Positions 34,500 to 44,529 of a DNA stretch of 64,000 bases are shown here, one piece after another. The notes under the pieces are model-generated. The model was not told the origin of the DNA. It did no database searches and worked only from the letters and a program-made list of their open reading frames with translations. Both the position numbers and the translations under genes were made by a program. How positions within the stretch are numbered: the stretch's first letter is position 1; each line of letters starts with the position of its first letter. The DNA comes from Gracilariopsis chorda (Eukaryota > Rhodophyta > Florideophyceae > Gracilariales > Gracilariaceae), in contig NBIV01000162.1 in the NCBI GenBank assembly GCA_003194525.1, forward strand, positions 101,189 to 165,188, in the 5' to 3' direction.

Positions 34500-36100
34500 T
34501 CCAGCTAAGTATCGGTAGCGTTGACCGCGAATGTTATACATCTGAACCATTTTTGTTCATCATTTCTTTCCGGTGTATCTCTGAAGAGTAGCTTTTGGGC
34601 ATCAACGAACTTTGCATCATTTAACAATGATCACGAAGCCAGTTTACGAGCGTTCATATGGCTTAGACTCCAACCTATATAGCAATCTATCCAGTACTGA
34701 GAATAATTGACAGGGGCACATCACTCTACGACGCGTTTCACAAGATGAAGGAGTAGATGAAATGGGTACTTTCACATTATCAAACGATCGAAATCGCTTT
34801 TGAAATAGTACTGTTCACAGTGCTGATAAAACTGCAGACATACATGCAAAGCTTCCCTAATTTGACCTCTGCTAAAATAGGACGCCAGCAGATGTCAACA
34901 ATCTTCACGAATTCTGTCCATCCTAATGGTAAAGCTTCGCATGGATGCTCATCCAATACGAGCAGACTGTAAGAGAAAATTAAATCCTTCACCTCAGCAG
35001 AATCCCACTTGGAAAACCCACCTGAGCGTCTTCGACGGCACTCCAACTGGCTTGCTGTACAATTCCCATACTATACCAGCTTTATATCAATAGCACTGAG
35101 CGATAATTTGCTGATGAAGTACGATTCCTCACAACTACTAATCCAGGAACGGATGATGTCCTTCAAAATGTTATAGAATAGATGCATTATATCAATAAGA
35201 AAGGATCTATATAGCACAATGCTTGATAGAGTGAACAACAGACTCCCTTCACTGATCTCTGTCTCAGTTTGAAGCAGTGCAGTTTCGTGGCCTCTCATCC
35301 ATAAAAGTTCCTCAATGGTGTTCCTACTTTGTCATTCTGGGCCAGACAGAAGTCTTGAAGGATGAAAGACCTGGCGAATACCCTCGGAGGTCCCCACATA
35401 ACATGGAAAGTAATAATGCCTGTGAGAAGCGGATCACACCCCAGACACCATACAGTACCGACAAGAAGCCTTTCCATGGTGACCGTTGACTCCCGGGACA
35501 TTTTCCACGGCCGGAAGATCCCCAGTGAACCGTAGTATGTGCACCCTAACATCTTCGTGACCCATCGTAGAACAGGAATTCTTTGCCCAATCCTTCGTTT
35601 TCTTATTCTTTCACTTCCTCAATGAGAGTTCCAAGAATGGACTGAAGATCTTCATGCTCGGTTGGGCCCTGTATGTAAGTAAACGGCATGAAGTTTCTCA
35701 TAAGGAAGCGTTTAGAGGGATGTAAGTTGCATGTTATCACTGCAATAGGCCAAATGCTGTGCGTCTGCATCTGAAATGCTTGAAACCCGTCCTTCGAGAG
35801 TGTGATGAACACGTCGTTCTTTACAACTTCAGCCCCACTATACTTGTCTGCTATTCTTCAGAACGACTGGGTATGGAAAAGTCACACGCTACATTTGTAA
35901 TGTCGTGCAGCCCGGAATGAAAGTACTTGTACATCTGCTGGCATTGAGTTCTGTCACGTAGAATTGATGCCAGCCGTCCACGGAGTGGGAACCCATGATA
36001 TAAATGAGGCCTTTTTTATCTTCAGTTTGTGGCCGCATGTTTCCACAGACTGAGAGGCGTCCTGAATTTGTACTAAGTCATTGGAATCTTCATTGAGATT
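34500..36100 (-). pseudogene. CACTA/EnSpm-like tnp2 transposase remnant
   Basis: The frame 35603-35812 reads FITLSKDGFQAFQMQTHSIW then QGPTEHEDLQSILGTLIEEV, matching the tnp2 core (leucine-rich lead, Asp-Gly-Phe, Trp-Pro-Ile, Gly-Pro-x-Glu/Lys). The frame 35071-35298 contains VLYRSFLIDIMHLFYNILKD, the tnp2 His-Leu-Phe block. The frame 34780-35046 has FSKWDSAEVKDLIFSYSLL, the downstream helix block. Fragments on minus up to about 36448 may be the N-terminus. Many stops break it. No CACTA termini were found, and copia-1 abuts the low-coordinate side at 34160. Confidence 0.7.
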
Positions 36101-36767
36101 GTTTTGATTACTTTATGTTCTCAACACACCAGCAACGTCTTCAACTAGAGAAGTTTCTACTAATGCTTGGTGATGTGCCCTGACAGCCAAGCTTTCGGTC
36201 TCGAGAGGACCGCAAGGAAAACTTCCGGACAATCCGCAGCACAGTAGACGGACATTTGCTATCTTCCTATGACTTACCGCAGTGTTTTGATTTACTTTTT
36301 CCTCTAGAGTAGCAGCGACAGCCGTACTGAGGAAACATACATGCATCGGCATCATATCTGGTTCCTGGAGCCAGCATACCACGAAGCAATCACTAGAGAT
36401 CAAAACGTGCATTGATAAAATGCAGAACGATGTACATGTCGATGCCATGGAGCCACATTTATATATTCGGAGGTAAGGATGGAGTAGATGCGTTTCATAG
36501 CGGCAGCAAAGACAAAGATTCTAGAAAAGGATTCCCTCTTCTGTTTCATCTTTCGTACATGACATGCTGTTTCATATCGTTTCATCTTTCCATTATCAGT
36601 TAACTCGCGTTAAATGGTGAACGCAAAGCACCTCTGCAGCAAACAAAAGGCCAATGCATAAACTTTGTTTCCCCGCTGCGTACTAACCTTCTTCCTACTA
36701 CATTCCCTTTTCGGTTACCTTCCTTGAGAATTCATTACTTTGAAGTCCGTATTGCACCAAGTACCGC

Positions 36768-37085
36768 ATGGCATCTTCGATAAGGGATACACCACTTGGG
36801 CGATTTCTTCAAGAAACCAAAGAGGACATAATCTGCACTTGGAGAGAGGATGTCGCGAAGATCAACAAGAGATTAGATTCTTTGAAGCCAACCGCCCGGC
36901 GTCTACCAATTCCAAGTGTGGTACGTGGTAAACACTTTGTGAGAGAGAGTAATATATCAGCACTGATGAGAGCTGCAACTGAGTACCATAATGCACTGAT
37001 TCTTGCGGGGAATAAGAAGTACATACAGTTTCCTGCTAAGGCTTCTGACGAAATGCTCAATTTGAAGCAAAGAATGCTCTTGTGA
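36768..37085 (+). CDS. Unrecognised 105-codon ORF beside copia-2
   Basis: An amphipathic, Lys/Glu-rich frame (GRFLQETKEDIICTWREDVA and KASDEMLNLKQRM). It ends 43 bp before the left copia-2 LTR. It may be a second ORF of the neighbouring DNA element that copia-2 interrupted. No family recognised. Confidence 0.3.
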   Translation: MASSIRDTPLGRFLQETKEDIICTWREDVAKINKRLDSLKPTARRLPIPSVVRGKHFVRESNISALMRAATEYHNALILAGNKKYIQFPAKASDEMLNLKQRMLL

Positions 37086-37127
37086 GCATTGTGATTGAGA
37101 AACTTGGAGCAAGCTACGTCTATGAAA

Positions 37128-37402
37128 AGTTGGGCAGACCAGTAGTAAGAATGTCTACGTTTTAGTAACACAAAAGTGTCCAGGAACGTAGTTTATCTCG
37201 TCCGCGATCTCTATCCTGTTCTCCCCCTTCCCTGTAACAAGTGGACGGATAATGTACCCGCTTAAATACGCATAGTGAACCAAAGCGCAAAGGAACGGAC
37301 ACTAGGCCAAGTGAACGTACAGACAAGCGCTGTATCGAAGTACACTAACAACAATATTGGGTGTACCAAGACTATCAGCGGCGGGAGCAATATCGATACT
37401 TA
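37128..37402 (-). repeat. copia-2 LTR (3' LTR in element orientation)
   Basis: About 275 bp, beginning AGTTGGGCAGACCAG on plus and ending near CGATACTTA. It aligns along its whole length with 42113-42386. Confidence 0.88.
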
Positions 37403-37441
37403 ACTTTCAAAATCTTCCCATTTTGTAGAAACCAGCAAACG

Positions 37442-38299
37442 TCAAAATAACGAAAACGATACCACAGAGTCTATTAACCCGTGTCTACTCGGTAGGCCGA
37501 TTGGATGAACGGGAATCGGAAGTGGTGGGGTCGAAAGGGAGTTTGCCAGAAAAAGCAGCAGTTCCAGAGCTTGGTTGAGAGGACTGTTAAGTTTCGTGAG
37601 CGAGTCGGCGAGGTTACAGTTTGCAGGAACCCAAACCATATGATTGACGTTTTGATTCTCAAACTCATAACGGATAACGCTAACGGCAGCACGAATAGAG
37701 CGGTCCAAGGCATTACGACATGTAGAAAGAGTGTCAAACAGGTCTGTAGAGTCCACTATCACAGATAAAAACACGTCCATATTGAACAACTTCGTGAGTG
37801 CTTTGACCAGCCTCTTACCTTCGTCAATAGCAGCACCAGCTGCAAGTATCTCGGCGGATCCAATAAACTTAACGGGGCTTCTAGATTTCCGAGAGGACCA
37901 CAAAAGCGTATGTAAGACAGAGTCCGAACGAATATCACCAAATAACAGTCCATAAATGTAGCCAAGCTGACCGTACTCGCACGGGCGACTGGCATCAGCA
38001 AACACAAGTACAGATACATTGAAGCTTCCTTTCATCGGCCGTGCGTAGAAAATGCATGTGTAGTACTTCTTTAGGCTTCGTAGTGTATTTATCTGACAGA
38101 TCAGATCCTTTACTTGCACAGAAGGGCCTTTCTGCTGAAGAGTGCTCGAAGCGATAGCGCAAAAGGGGGATATAGCTATACCAAGCCATCCGATAGAGCT
38201 GTTGGGGGAGCGAAATGCTGCAAGCTCCACATCGTTTAGCGATTCATCGTACTGCCTACGTCGCGTACGACCGAGAGGGAATGGTTGAAAAGAGTTCAA
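37442..38299 (-). CDS. copia-2 RNase H (open 285-codon frame)
   Basis: The RNase H fold begins with VLVFADASRPCEYGQLGYIY (first Asp), then GSAEILAAGAAIDEGKRL (Glu) and SVIVDSTDLFDTLS (second Asp), then WVPANCNLADSLTK, the standard last block with Asp. All catalytic acids are visible. It ends just inside the polypurine tract and the 3' LTR. The RT frame stops 65 bp before this frame opens, so a shift separates them. Confidence 0.8.
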   Translation of the reverse strand: MNSFQPFPLGRTRRRQYDESLNDVELAAFRSPNSSIGWLGIAISPFCAIASSTLQQKGPSVQVKDLICQINTLRSLKKYYTCIFYARPMKGSFNVSVLVFADASRPCEYGQLGYIYGLLFGDIRSDSVLHTLLWSSRKSRSPVKFIGSAEILAAGAAIDEGKRLVKALTKLFNMDVFLSVIVDSTDLFDTLSTCRNALDRSIRAAVSVIRYEFENQNVNHMVWVPANCNLADSLTKLNSPLNQALELLLFLANSLSTPPLPIPVHPIGLPSRHGLIDSVVSFSLF

Positions 38300-38363
38300 T
38301 TTGTCATCGCCGGGGATAATGACTTCGAAGCCGTTGGTTTCACTGATGGCAAGGCCGTAGTAC

Positions 38364-39251
38364 TCAAAACAACCCAGTCCAATTTACGATGGTACCGAGC
38401 TCGTAAGAGCGTTGTATCTTAGATATTATTTGATCGATAAGATAGCGAGGTCCTACAAACAACACGTCATCCACTACTCTGACAGCAGCCATTTTCACAG
38501 CAGTTTTGTTGATGCGGTAGAACAGTTGTGGCACATACACAAGCTGGATGAATCCAAGAGAACTTAACAGATTATCACTCAACGCCTGCCACTTCGCTGA
38601 AGCGTTGACCAGTCCGTAAGCGGAAGCCAAAAGCAACCAGTAAAAACGATAGCGTATAGTACATTCGCGCGGCAGGACGACATAAACATCTCTGGTTGCG
38701 TCTCCTGTCTGTAGAAAGGCACTCTCGAAATCGATTTTTGCCAAGATCCATTTGTTAACAAGGGCAAGTGAGAGTAAAAGGCGAATCCCAGTAAGGAGAC
38801 AGGTGGCAGAGTCGGTTTTCAGAGATAATTTGTCCTTGTCTTCGTTACCGTGTGGAGCAATACGGGCTTTGAGAACGAGGGAATAATCGTCGCACTTCTT
38901 GAATCGGTAAAAGACGTGGCTGTTGATGACATTTGCCCCTTCAGGGATCTTTGAGATGGGAATTTCTAGCACAGTTTTCTTCAAAGCCATTTCTTCCTCG
39001 CGGTAAGCGTTCTCCGTTACAAACGATGGTAGGCCATGAGCTTGGTGTAACATAAACTCCTTACACCAAAAAGCTTCGTAAAATTCGCGAACATAGTTTT
39101 GCTGGATTCTATCAGATTCTTGGTTGGGTGACACCTGGACTTCGTTGCTTTGAACAGGATGAACAACGGGGGTTACCATCGGTGGCGGAGGCAGTATTGG
39201 AATCTTCAGAGGACTGCTTGGAAATGGTCGGAGAAAAGGAGTTAGGGCCAT
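38364..39251 (-). CDS. copia-2 reverse transcriptase (open 295-codon frame)
   Basis: After a Pro-rich N-terminal stretch the RT begins. HVFYRFKKCDDYSLVLKARI is the fingers block, KIDFESAFLQTGDATRDVYV is motif A with its Asp, FYWLLLASAYGLVNASAKWQ is the primer-grip side, and RVVDDVLFVG is the catalytic Asp-Asp box (usually Tyr-Val-Asp-Asp in copia). The frame has no internal stop. It overlaps the Tudor-containing frame out of phase, so a frameshift lies upstream. Confidence 0.8.
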   Translation of the reverse strand: MALTPFLRPFPSSPLKIPILPPPPMVTPVVHPVQSNEVQVSPNQESDRIQQNYVREFYEAFWCKEFMLHQAHGLPSFVTENAYREEEMALKKTVLEIPISKIPEGANVINSHVFYRFKKCDDYSLVLKARIAPHGNEDKDKLSLKTDSATCLLTGIRLLLSLALVNKWILAKIDFESAFLQTGDATRDVYVVLPRECTIRYRFYWLLLASAYGLVNASAKWQALSDNLLSSLGFIQLVYVPQLFYRINKTAVKMAAVRVVDDVLFVGPRYLIDQIISKIQRSYELGTIVNWTGLF

Positions 39252-39264
39252 ATGTGGTGTACCT

Positions 39265-39411
39265 CGATTTCTCTTTTTCCAATTTCAATGCTTCTTTCCC
39301 ACCATCATCGTATGTAATAGTGTACTTACCGGTACGGGCCATAAATTTATCAGCAGTTCCAGGGTAGAAAACCTTATCTAGTGGCCAAAAGACTTCGATG
39401 TTGTCCCCAAC
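39265..39411 (-). other. Tudor-like domain in copia-2 polyprotein
   Basis: Residues 18-66 of the minus frame 39462-39112 read VGDNIEVFWPLDKVFYPGTA then GKYTITYDDGGKEAL and LEKEK. The pattern (hydrophobic-x-Val-x-Trp-Pro-x-Asp-x-x-Tyr-Pro-Gly-Thr, Tyr-Asp-Asp-Gly, Glu-x-Leu) is that of a Tudor-type domain, as in MSH6- and PDS5-like proteins. It lies between integrase and RT. In gypsy chromoviruses a chromodomain at the integrase end steers insertion; a similar role here is inference. Confidence 0.6.
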
Positions 39412-39683
39412 ATTTGGCAAATCGGGAGTCAGGAATGGATGTGGGGTACCTGAGGAAGGCAAGACGGGAGGGGTGGGAGCCTAGGTAGGAGGGGCGCGAT
39501 TGTGAGAAGATGAATCAAAAGGAGGGAACAAGTTTTCTGTATCACTACTTGCTGAGTGGGGATACTCGGGGGTATGCTGGTTTCCACGGAATTAACTTCG
39601 TCCAACGTGTTGGACAATGAAACGTCTAATGCATCAATAGCTTGTTGCAGGGCAGTAGCTAGCTTGTCATGGGAGATGGTTGG

Positions 39684-40061
39684 TCATAGGTCTTTCAACG
39701 CAGCAGATATAGTGCTTCCGTTGTTTCCAGGAACAGTAACTGTGTGGGAGGAATGATCAAACGAAAAGACAGGCCTCGGAGAGGACGAGCGACCCCTCTT
39801 CTCGTGCTGTTGCTTCCAGAATACTTGCATCAAATCACCAACTGCTATAGGAATATCCTGAGTAGCGTCTGAACGTAGGATGAGCGTAAGCTTACGTTTC
39901 GCAACTATTGATTCGTTTGCTGTTGCTAAATCATCAGGTATGGGAGCGGGAAAGGAGCGCGATAGTATGGGTCTCGAGAACCCTTTTGCCAGCTTGTACG
40001 CAGACAGAATATCTTTACCGTACAAGGCATTGGATATCTGTAGCGCTTGTTGAATTAACAA
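39684..40061 (-). pseudogene. copia-2 integrase C-terminal segment
   Basis: This frame continues from the core with LAKGFSRPILSRSFPAPIPD and a small beta-rich region GDLMQVFWKQQHEKRGRSSS ending VTVPGNNGSTI. It resembles an integrase C-terminal SH3-like fold by pattern only. It precedes the Tudor-like segment. Confidence 0.5.
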
Positions 40062-41044
40062 AAAGTGTTTGTGGGGACTCTGAATGTGAGAGTGCGCCTT
40101 TTAGTCCTAGAAAGATGTCTCTGATAATCTTTTGCTTAGATTCCAAAGCATTTTTTTTGTGTCTACAAGGTGGTATCGGGCGGGCTTGTACATCATGGTT
40201 GGATAAATAATTGACGAAGATAGAGTTTTTGACCGCATGATCAAAGATTACAGCATCCGGAGCCCAAAATGGAGAGATCCAATTTGACTCAAATGCCACA
40301 ATGGCATGTGTCATGAATGTATCCGGTACAGAGATACCAGAAGAGTATCTCGAGACCGAGTCCATGGCATGAAATACGCACATCTCCTCCAACCAAAAGT
40401 GGTCGACACACACAAGTTCGTGAAAAGAAAGGGACAAAGAATGAAGAGAAACTTTGCGTGGTGGCATGGGACGTGCAGTAGTTGAACAATTAGTGCACTA
40501 CTCCAGTGTTATTGCTAGGTACTTGTCTATGCCATCGCTCCAAATACCATTACGTTGCAAAAGTAGCTTAACACCCGTATATGACCCGTGTCCGCATATA
40601 TAATGATGCACTTTGTCCACGACGCGTTTGAGGTCAGCGCAAGAGCGCTCTGTAGCAGCGTTGGAGATCGAAGCGGTAGCACAATATAAGTAGCGAGGCG
40701 TTTTGAGATGACAGCGGTGTAGCAGAAGCGGTGAAAGCTTCGGGGGGTATGTAGCTGTGCATATGATGGTCAATTAGAGTGATCTGCCCTTGGTTAGCTC
40801 CAGCAGGAGTCTTGGGAAGTTGGAGGGCATTTGCACCGTCACGCAAAATGTTACAGTGCTTGGAAACGTTTCTTCCAGCAACCCACTGTGAAGAACCTTT
40901 GATAACCAGGTGGCAAATGTGCACAAGAGTGTTATTATCCGAGCACAGGTTTAAAACCGTCGAGTCAATAATCGGCCGTGCATCGCAAGAATGTTCACCT
41001 GTACCATACTGCCAATAAGGAGTACTGACGACTAACGGGGGCAA
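40015..41044 (-). pseudogene. copia-2 protease tail and integrase, frameshifted
   Basis: The frame 40634-41044 has GSSQWVAGRNVSKHCNILRD (end of protease). The frame 40498-40773 contains KVHHYICGHGSYTGVKLLL, the integrase zinc-binding region. The frame 40015-40467 begins with HSLSLSFHELVCVDHFWLEE, where the Asp is the first catalytic residue, then AMDSVSRYSSGISV, VIFDHAVKN (second Asp) and ALESKQKIIRDIF (Glu). The DDE triad is therefore present. The core carries an unusually His/Phe-rich first block. Shifts lie at about 40640 and 40490. Confidence 0.75.
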
Positions 41045-42102
41045 AGGATCATATATGCCTTCCCACGCAGGGCATAAATATGCTTGATTAGAAAGATTTC
41101 TTTCTTTTCGATACCTAAATAGGGAGCACCATCGTCTAACAACGGTCCCAGAGTAGTGAAACTCAAAAACGGAAGACTACCATGTGGAAGAGAAAATATA
41201 TTGAAAACAAGAGCCTTTCTGTCGTGACGCTTTTCTTTAGGAGCATCATAAGTTGGCATACCGCTTTTAAAAGTACCATCAGCTTCATGATCATTGGACC
41301 AATGTCCGTATTTGGTACATGTGGCACACTTTGATCGAGATTTGAGATCAGCCAGTTGCTCAGGAGAAAATCGGTTCTTTTTCTTATCTAGATTTGTTGG
41401 TACGCGTTTAGATCCATACGCAGAGCTCGCCGTGAGGGCAGTAGATTTAGAAGCAGTAACAGTAGATTTTTTGCACTGACGGAGAACTGAGGCAATAGAA
41501 TCGCAAGAAACCGCCTTCAAGTAGTCGTCAGTAGAAGGGTTGACCGAAACGTTTCTGTGTTGGTGGGCAGAGTTTTCCAAGACAGAAATCCGTTGGGTAC
41601 CATCTATATCGGCGTTAGCTAGTACCCTGAAAGCCAGAACCGACTCGGAGAGTTTGACTTCGGTACCATGTGAATGTAGCTTTGGGATTTGGGCTTCGAA
41701 TCGGGATTCAAAATTCTTGAAAGTTTCGTTGCTGCCACCTTTGGTGACAAGAAGAGCCGAGAAGTCTTGATATACTTGGGATAGCACAGCCAAAGGATCC
41801 CGCTTGTAAACCTTATTGACGATGGCAGCGAATCCTTCTTCTCTTCCAATTATATCAGGCGGGATAGATTTTCATAGATCCCGAGCGCGCCCAAAAACTT
41901 GGGATTGTAAGATTAGTCCCTGTAGATCTCTGGGATCTTTGTGGCTTTTTGTATCTCCAAGACGATCTTGAAACGCCTTCCACTGCGTCACTGCGTTGGC
42001 ATAAGGATTTTGGTTGCCTATGCCATCCGTCCAGGGCACATTCCGTATGTCCCAAGTAAACAGAGGACGCGAAGGTTTCTCAAACGAGCTTTCTGGGCCC
42101 AT
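41032..42102 (-). pseudogene. gag: copia-2 Gag-protease, one in-frame stop
   Basis: Translation can start at the ATG inside the primer site (42102-42100). The first part (PRPLFTWDIRNVPW-like, then NPYANAVTQWKAFQDRLGD) runs to a stop near 41878. The same frame continues to 41032 with FKNFESRFEAQIPKLHSHGT, a variant knuckle CATCTKYGHWSNDH (last Cys replaced by His) and the protease site GPLLDDGAPYLGI (about 41115-41150). Asp-Asp-Gly takes the place of Asp-Ser-Gly, but Asp and Gly are kept. One stop is the only visible break, so the copy is fairly young. Confidence 0.72.
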
Positions 42103-42105
42103 AAC
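42093..42105 (-). other. copia-2 primer-binding site, half-tRNA (initiator Met) type
   Basis: The minus strand reads GTTATGGGCCCAG seven bases after the LTR end. This complements CTGGGCCCATAAC, the anticodon stem-loop (CAU anticodon) of eukaryotic initiator tRNA-Met. Drosophila copia and yeast Ty5 are known to prime from this internal region of a cleaved tRNA. The gag start codon lies inside the site. Confidence 0.75.
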
Positions 42106-42112
42106 TATGAAA

Positions 42113-42386
42113 TGTTGGGCAGACCAGTAGTAAAAATGTCTACAATTTAGTAACACAACAGTATCCAGGGAAATACTTTCTTTCGTCCGCGATCTCTATT
42201 CTGTTCTCCCTCTTTCCCGTAACAATTGGGCAGACATATTACCCGCTTAAATACGCATAGTGAATCAAAGCAAAAAGGAACGGACACTAGGCCAAGCGAA
42301 AGTACAGACAAGCGCTGTATCGAAGTACACTAACAATAATATTGGTGTACCAAGATTATTGGCGGCGGGAGCAATATCGATACTTA
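42113..42386 (-). repeat. copia-2 LTR (5' LTR in element orientation)
   Basis: Begins TGTTGGGCAGACCAG on plus (the 3' end of the LTR on minus) and ends near CGATACTTA. On minus a TATTTAAG box lies near 42244-42254. Confidence 0.88.
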
Positions 42387-42389
42387 CGT

Positions 42390-43918
42390 TTAACAACTTC
42401 TCTCTCTCATCGGCTATAGCTTTGAAAAAACGCATTTCGCGCAGTGCGAGAGGGTTGCACAAAGCACAGCGTTATCTGCAGGCCTTCTTTCCTTTAACCA
42501 GAGCCGCAACTTCTGGAGTATTCTCTGACCAACCTAGCAAATGTGGAAATCGAAAGAACGGCGACCAAAAGCCAGTAAAAGAAGGTCAGAGCAGCAGATG
42601 ACATTGACAGGTCCCATTTCAAACAATAGGTTTCGGAAAGTGTTGTATAATACAGCCAGCGATTGCGCGTCTGTCGCTGAAATAGGCTTGCAAATGTGCC
42701 ACGTCTACTGTCTTCTGCGCAAATGCGTTCAGCATTGCGATAGAGCATACCGTACTTAATTGTATTGGTTGCGCGATGATAGCAATATCTTGTATCTTCA
42801 ATAGCCTACGTCAGGCTGCGCAAGCTATCGTTTTGTCGAGTCAGTGTCAACTGACTCGGCGGGTGCTTATAAAGGCCATCCAACTTCTCGGATGGCCACT
42901 TAAGAGAGGAGGCAACTCTCGTTGAGTGTACCCACTGTTGTTCCCCTGCGCTCGTCACTACAGCATTTGCACCCTTTTCGTGGCATCTTTCACCGTATTG
43001 CCTGCCGTTTTCGTTCTTTTCAGAACCGTACTGCAGTACTTAACAACAGGAAGAAAGAGACGAAGTATATAAGTTGTTCTCAGAGCGCTTGCGCTTGAGC
43101 TTGCGCTTGAGCTTGCGCTTTGACCGGTGTTCATGCTTCCCACTTAGTTCGTCGTGGTGCGAAACTGCGGCAAACAGGTCATACGGCAACCGGTTATCCA
43201 TGACCATAATCTATTCCAATATCTTTAGAAGGTCGTGAAATCGGTCGAAACGAGTGTCAACTACGTCACTAATTGGGGCAGGTTGCTCCAAACGTTCCAT
43301 AATTAAGTTGATGTAGGACCGTAGTGTATGGAGATTCTCTGTCACTGTCTTTGCAGGAGCTTGTTTCACCTCCTCACGGAGGGCTTTGAATTCTCCAACA
43401 AAGGTGTCGTGAGTGGACCACAGGACGCAGATCTGGTGTTCTAGAGAAGACCCCTCGGAGAGCAGTGTCCAGGGCGTTTCAACACCGGGTAGTTTAGAGG
43501 TACTGAGATTCCCGGGGTGGGTTTAAAGTCCTCGACGAAGCCTTCCACGCTTAGATGTACCTGATTCGAAAAGAGATGGGAGGGAAAAAAGTAAGTAACA
43601 TAAGGATTATCTCGTCCACCTTGAATGCACATACACGTGACCTCAGCTTTCGCCTCGGAGGGTTTAATTGAATGGGAAATGTACTGCTATGAGTAGGAAA
43701 CGACAAAACGTCTAGGAAACACGGCAAAAAGCAACGAAATCACGAAAGAATTAAACACAAAAACCGATTGTAGCTCTGGAGATCTTTTCGCCTTGCCATA
43801 AACGGAGCAGGAAACACCACGAAGACGTTTGTGATCTTCCTTCATTGAAGGGAACCCTGCAATAGAGCCCATCTGGGGTTGACACGACTGAGCCGGGTGT
43901 AAAACCGAGGCCAGCACC
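42390..43918. other. Unassigned stretch between copia-2 and 43.9 kb
   Basis: No motif recognised. Short frames occur on both strands (42541-42759 plus, 43441-43632 minus). A simple repeat lies at 43086-43121. Confidence 0.3.
43086..43121 (+). repeat. 12-bp simple tandem repeat
   Basis: About three units of CGCTTGAGCTTG. On minus it encodes Ser-Ala-Ser repeats in a short frame (42958-43143). Confidence 0.85.
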
Positions 43919-44521
43919 TTGCGGCTTGTGCAGGAAGAGGGAGATAAAAAACGGTTATCCGCGGGAGCAGTATGTCATACTGTCTTAAAGACGCTGCTTC
44001 AAAAAGACTACAACCCTCAGGCCATTGGATTCCCTGAAGATTTTCTCCGCGCTCCGGTCGGACAACAGGCAGTAATTCCGGTACCAGCCCCGTCTGTTGC
44101 GCCATCTGTTGCGCCAGCGAGAGAATTCCACGTAGTCCAAGCCCCGGAGGTATCCATAAATCCATTGATTCCGCACCCCTCTGCGTCCCTGACAGTGTCT
44201 ACTCCTTTGGTCGCTCCTCCTCCTCATGCCTCGGTCATCTTTGAGGCCATTACTATGGCTCTTGATGCTCTGAAGAAGTTCTGCGTGCCCGTTGATAACT
44301 TTGAACCCACTGGTATAGTGGAGGCTCTCCGTGCTGTCGAGGCCTGGGTTTGCCGGGCCCCACGGTACCAATTGCTGGTTCAGCGCAACCAAGAGGTCAA
44401 TGAAGCATTAGCAAACATCTTGGAGGATAACTCTCAGGTTTATCCGAGCGCGTTGCCACGGACCTGGACAAACGGTTCGGCCCAAACCTTTCGGATACGG
44501 AGTCTTCGGGTGGTGCGTTGA
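43919..44521 (+). CDS. Unrecognised 200-codon ORF, gag-like composition
   Basis: This frame has a Pro/Val/Ala-rich middle (VIPVPAPSVAPSVAPAREFH) and a helical C-terminal half (NFEPTGIVEALRAVEAWVCR then YQLLVQRNQEVNEALANILE). Composition resembles the N-terminal part of a retrotransposon Gag or a plant/algal transposon ORF1. No pol follows on plus. The reverse frame in the same place looks worse. Function unknown. Confidence 0.35.
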   Translation: MRLVQEEGDKKRLSAGAVCHTVLKTLLQKDYNPQAIGFPEDFLRAPVGQQAVIPVPAPSVAPSVAPAREFHVVQAPEVSINPLIPHPSASLTVSTPLVAPPPHASVIFEAITMALDALKKFCVPVDNFEPTGIVEALRAVEAWVCRAPRYQLLVQRNQEVNEALANILEDNSQVYPSALPRTWTNGSAQTFRIRSLRVVR

Positions 44522-44529
44522 CCAATTCG

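Larger units (their letters stand above)
37128..42386 (-). mobile_element. Ty1/copia retrotransposon copia-2, full length, mildly decayed
   Basis: Direct repeats 37128-37402 and 42113-42386 bound a 5.26-kb element. On minus the order is gag-protease, integrase, a Tudor-like segment, RT, RNase H. It differs strongly from copia-1 in every domain, so it is a separate lineage. A purine-rich tract (GGGAAGATTTTGAAAG on minus) adjoins the 3' LTR as a polypurine tract should. No clear target duplication was seen. Confidence 0.9.

Noticed and set aside
43985-44392. Minus-strand ORF opposite 43919-44521
   Set aside because: Arg/Trp-rich and less protein-like than the plus frame.
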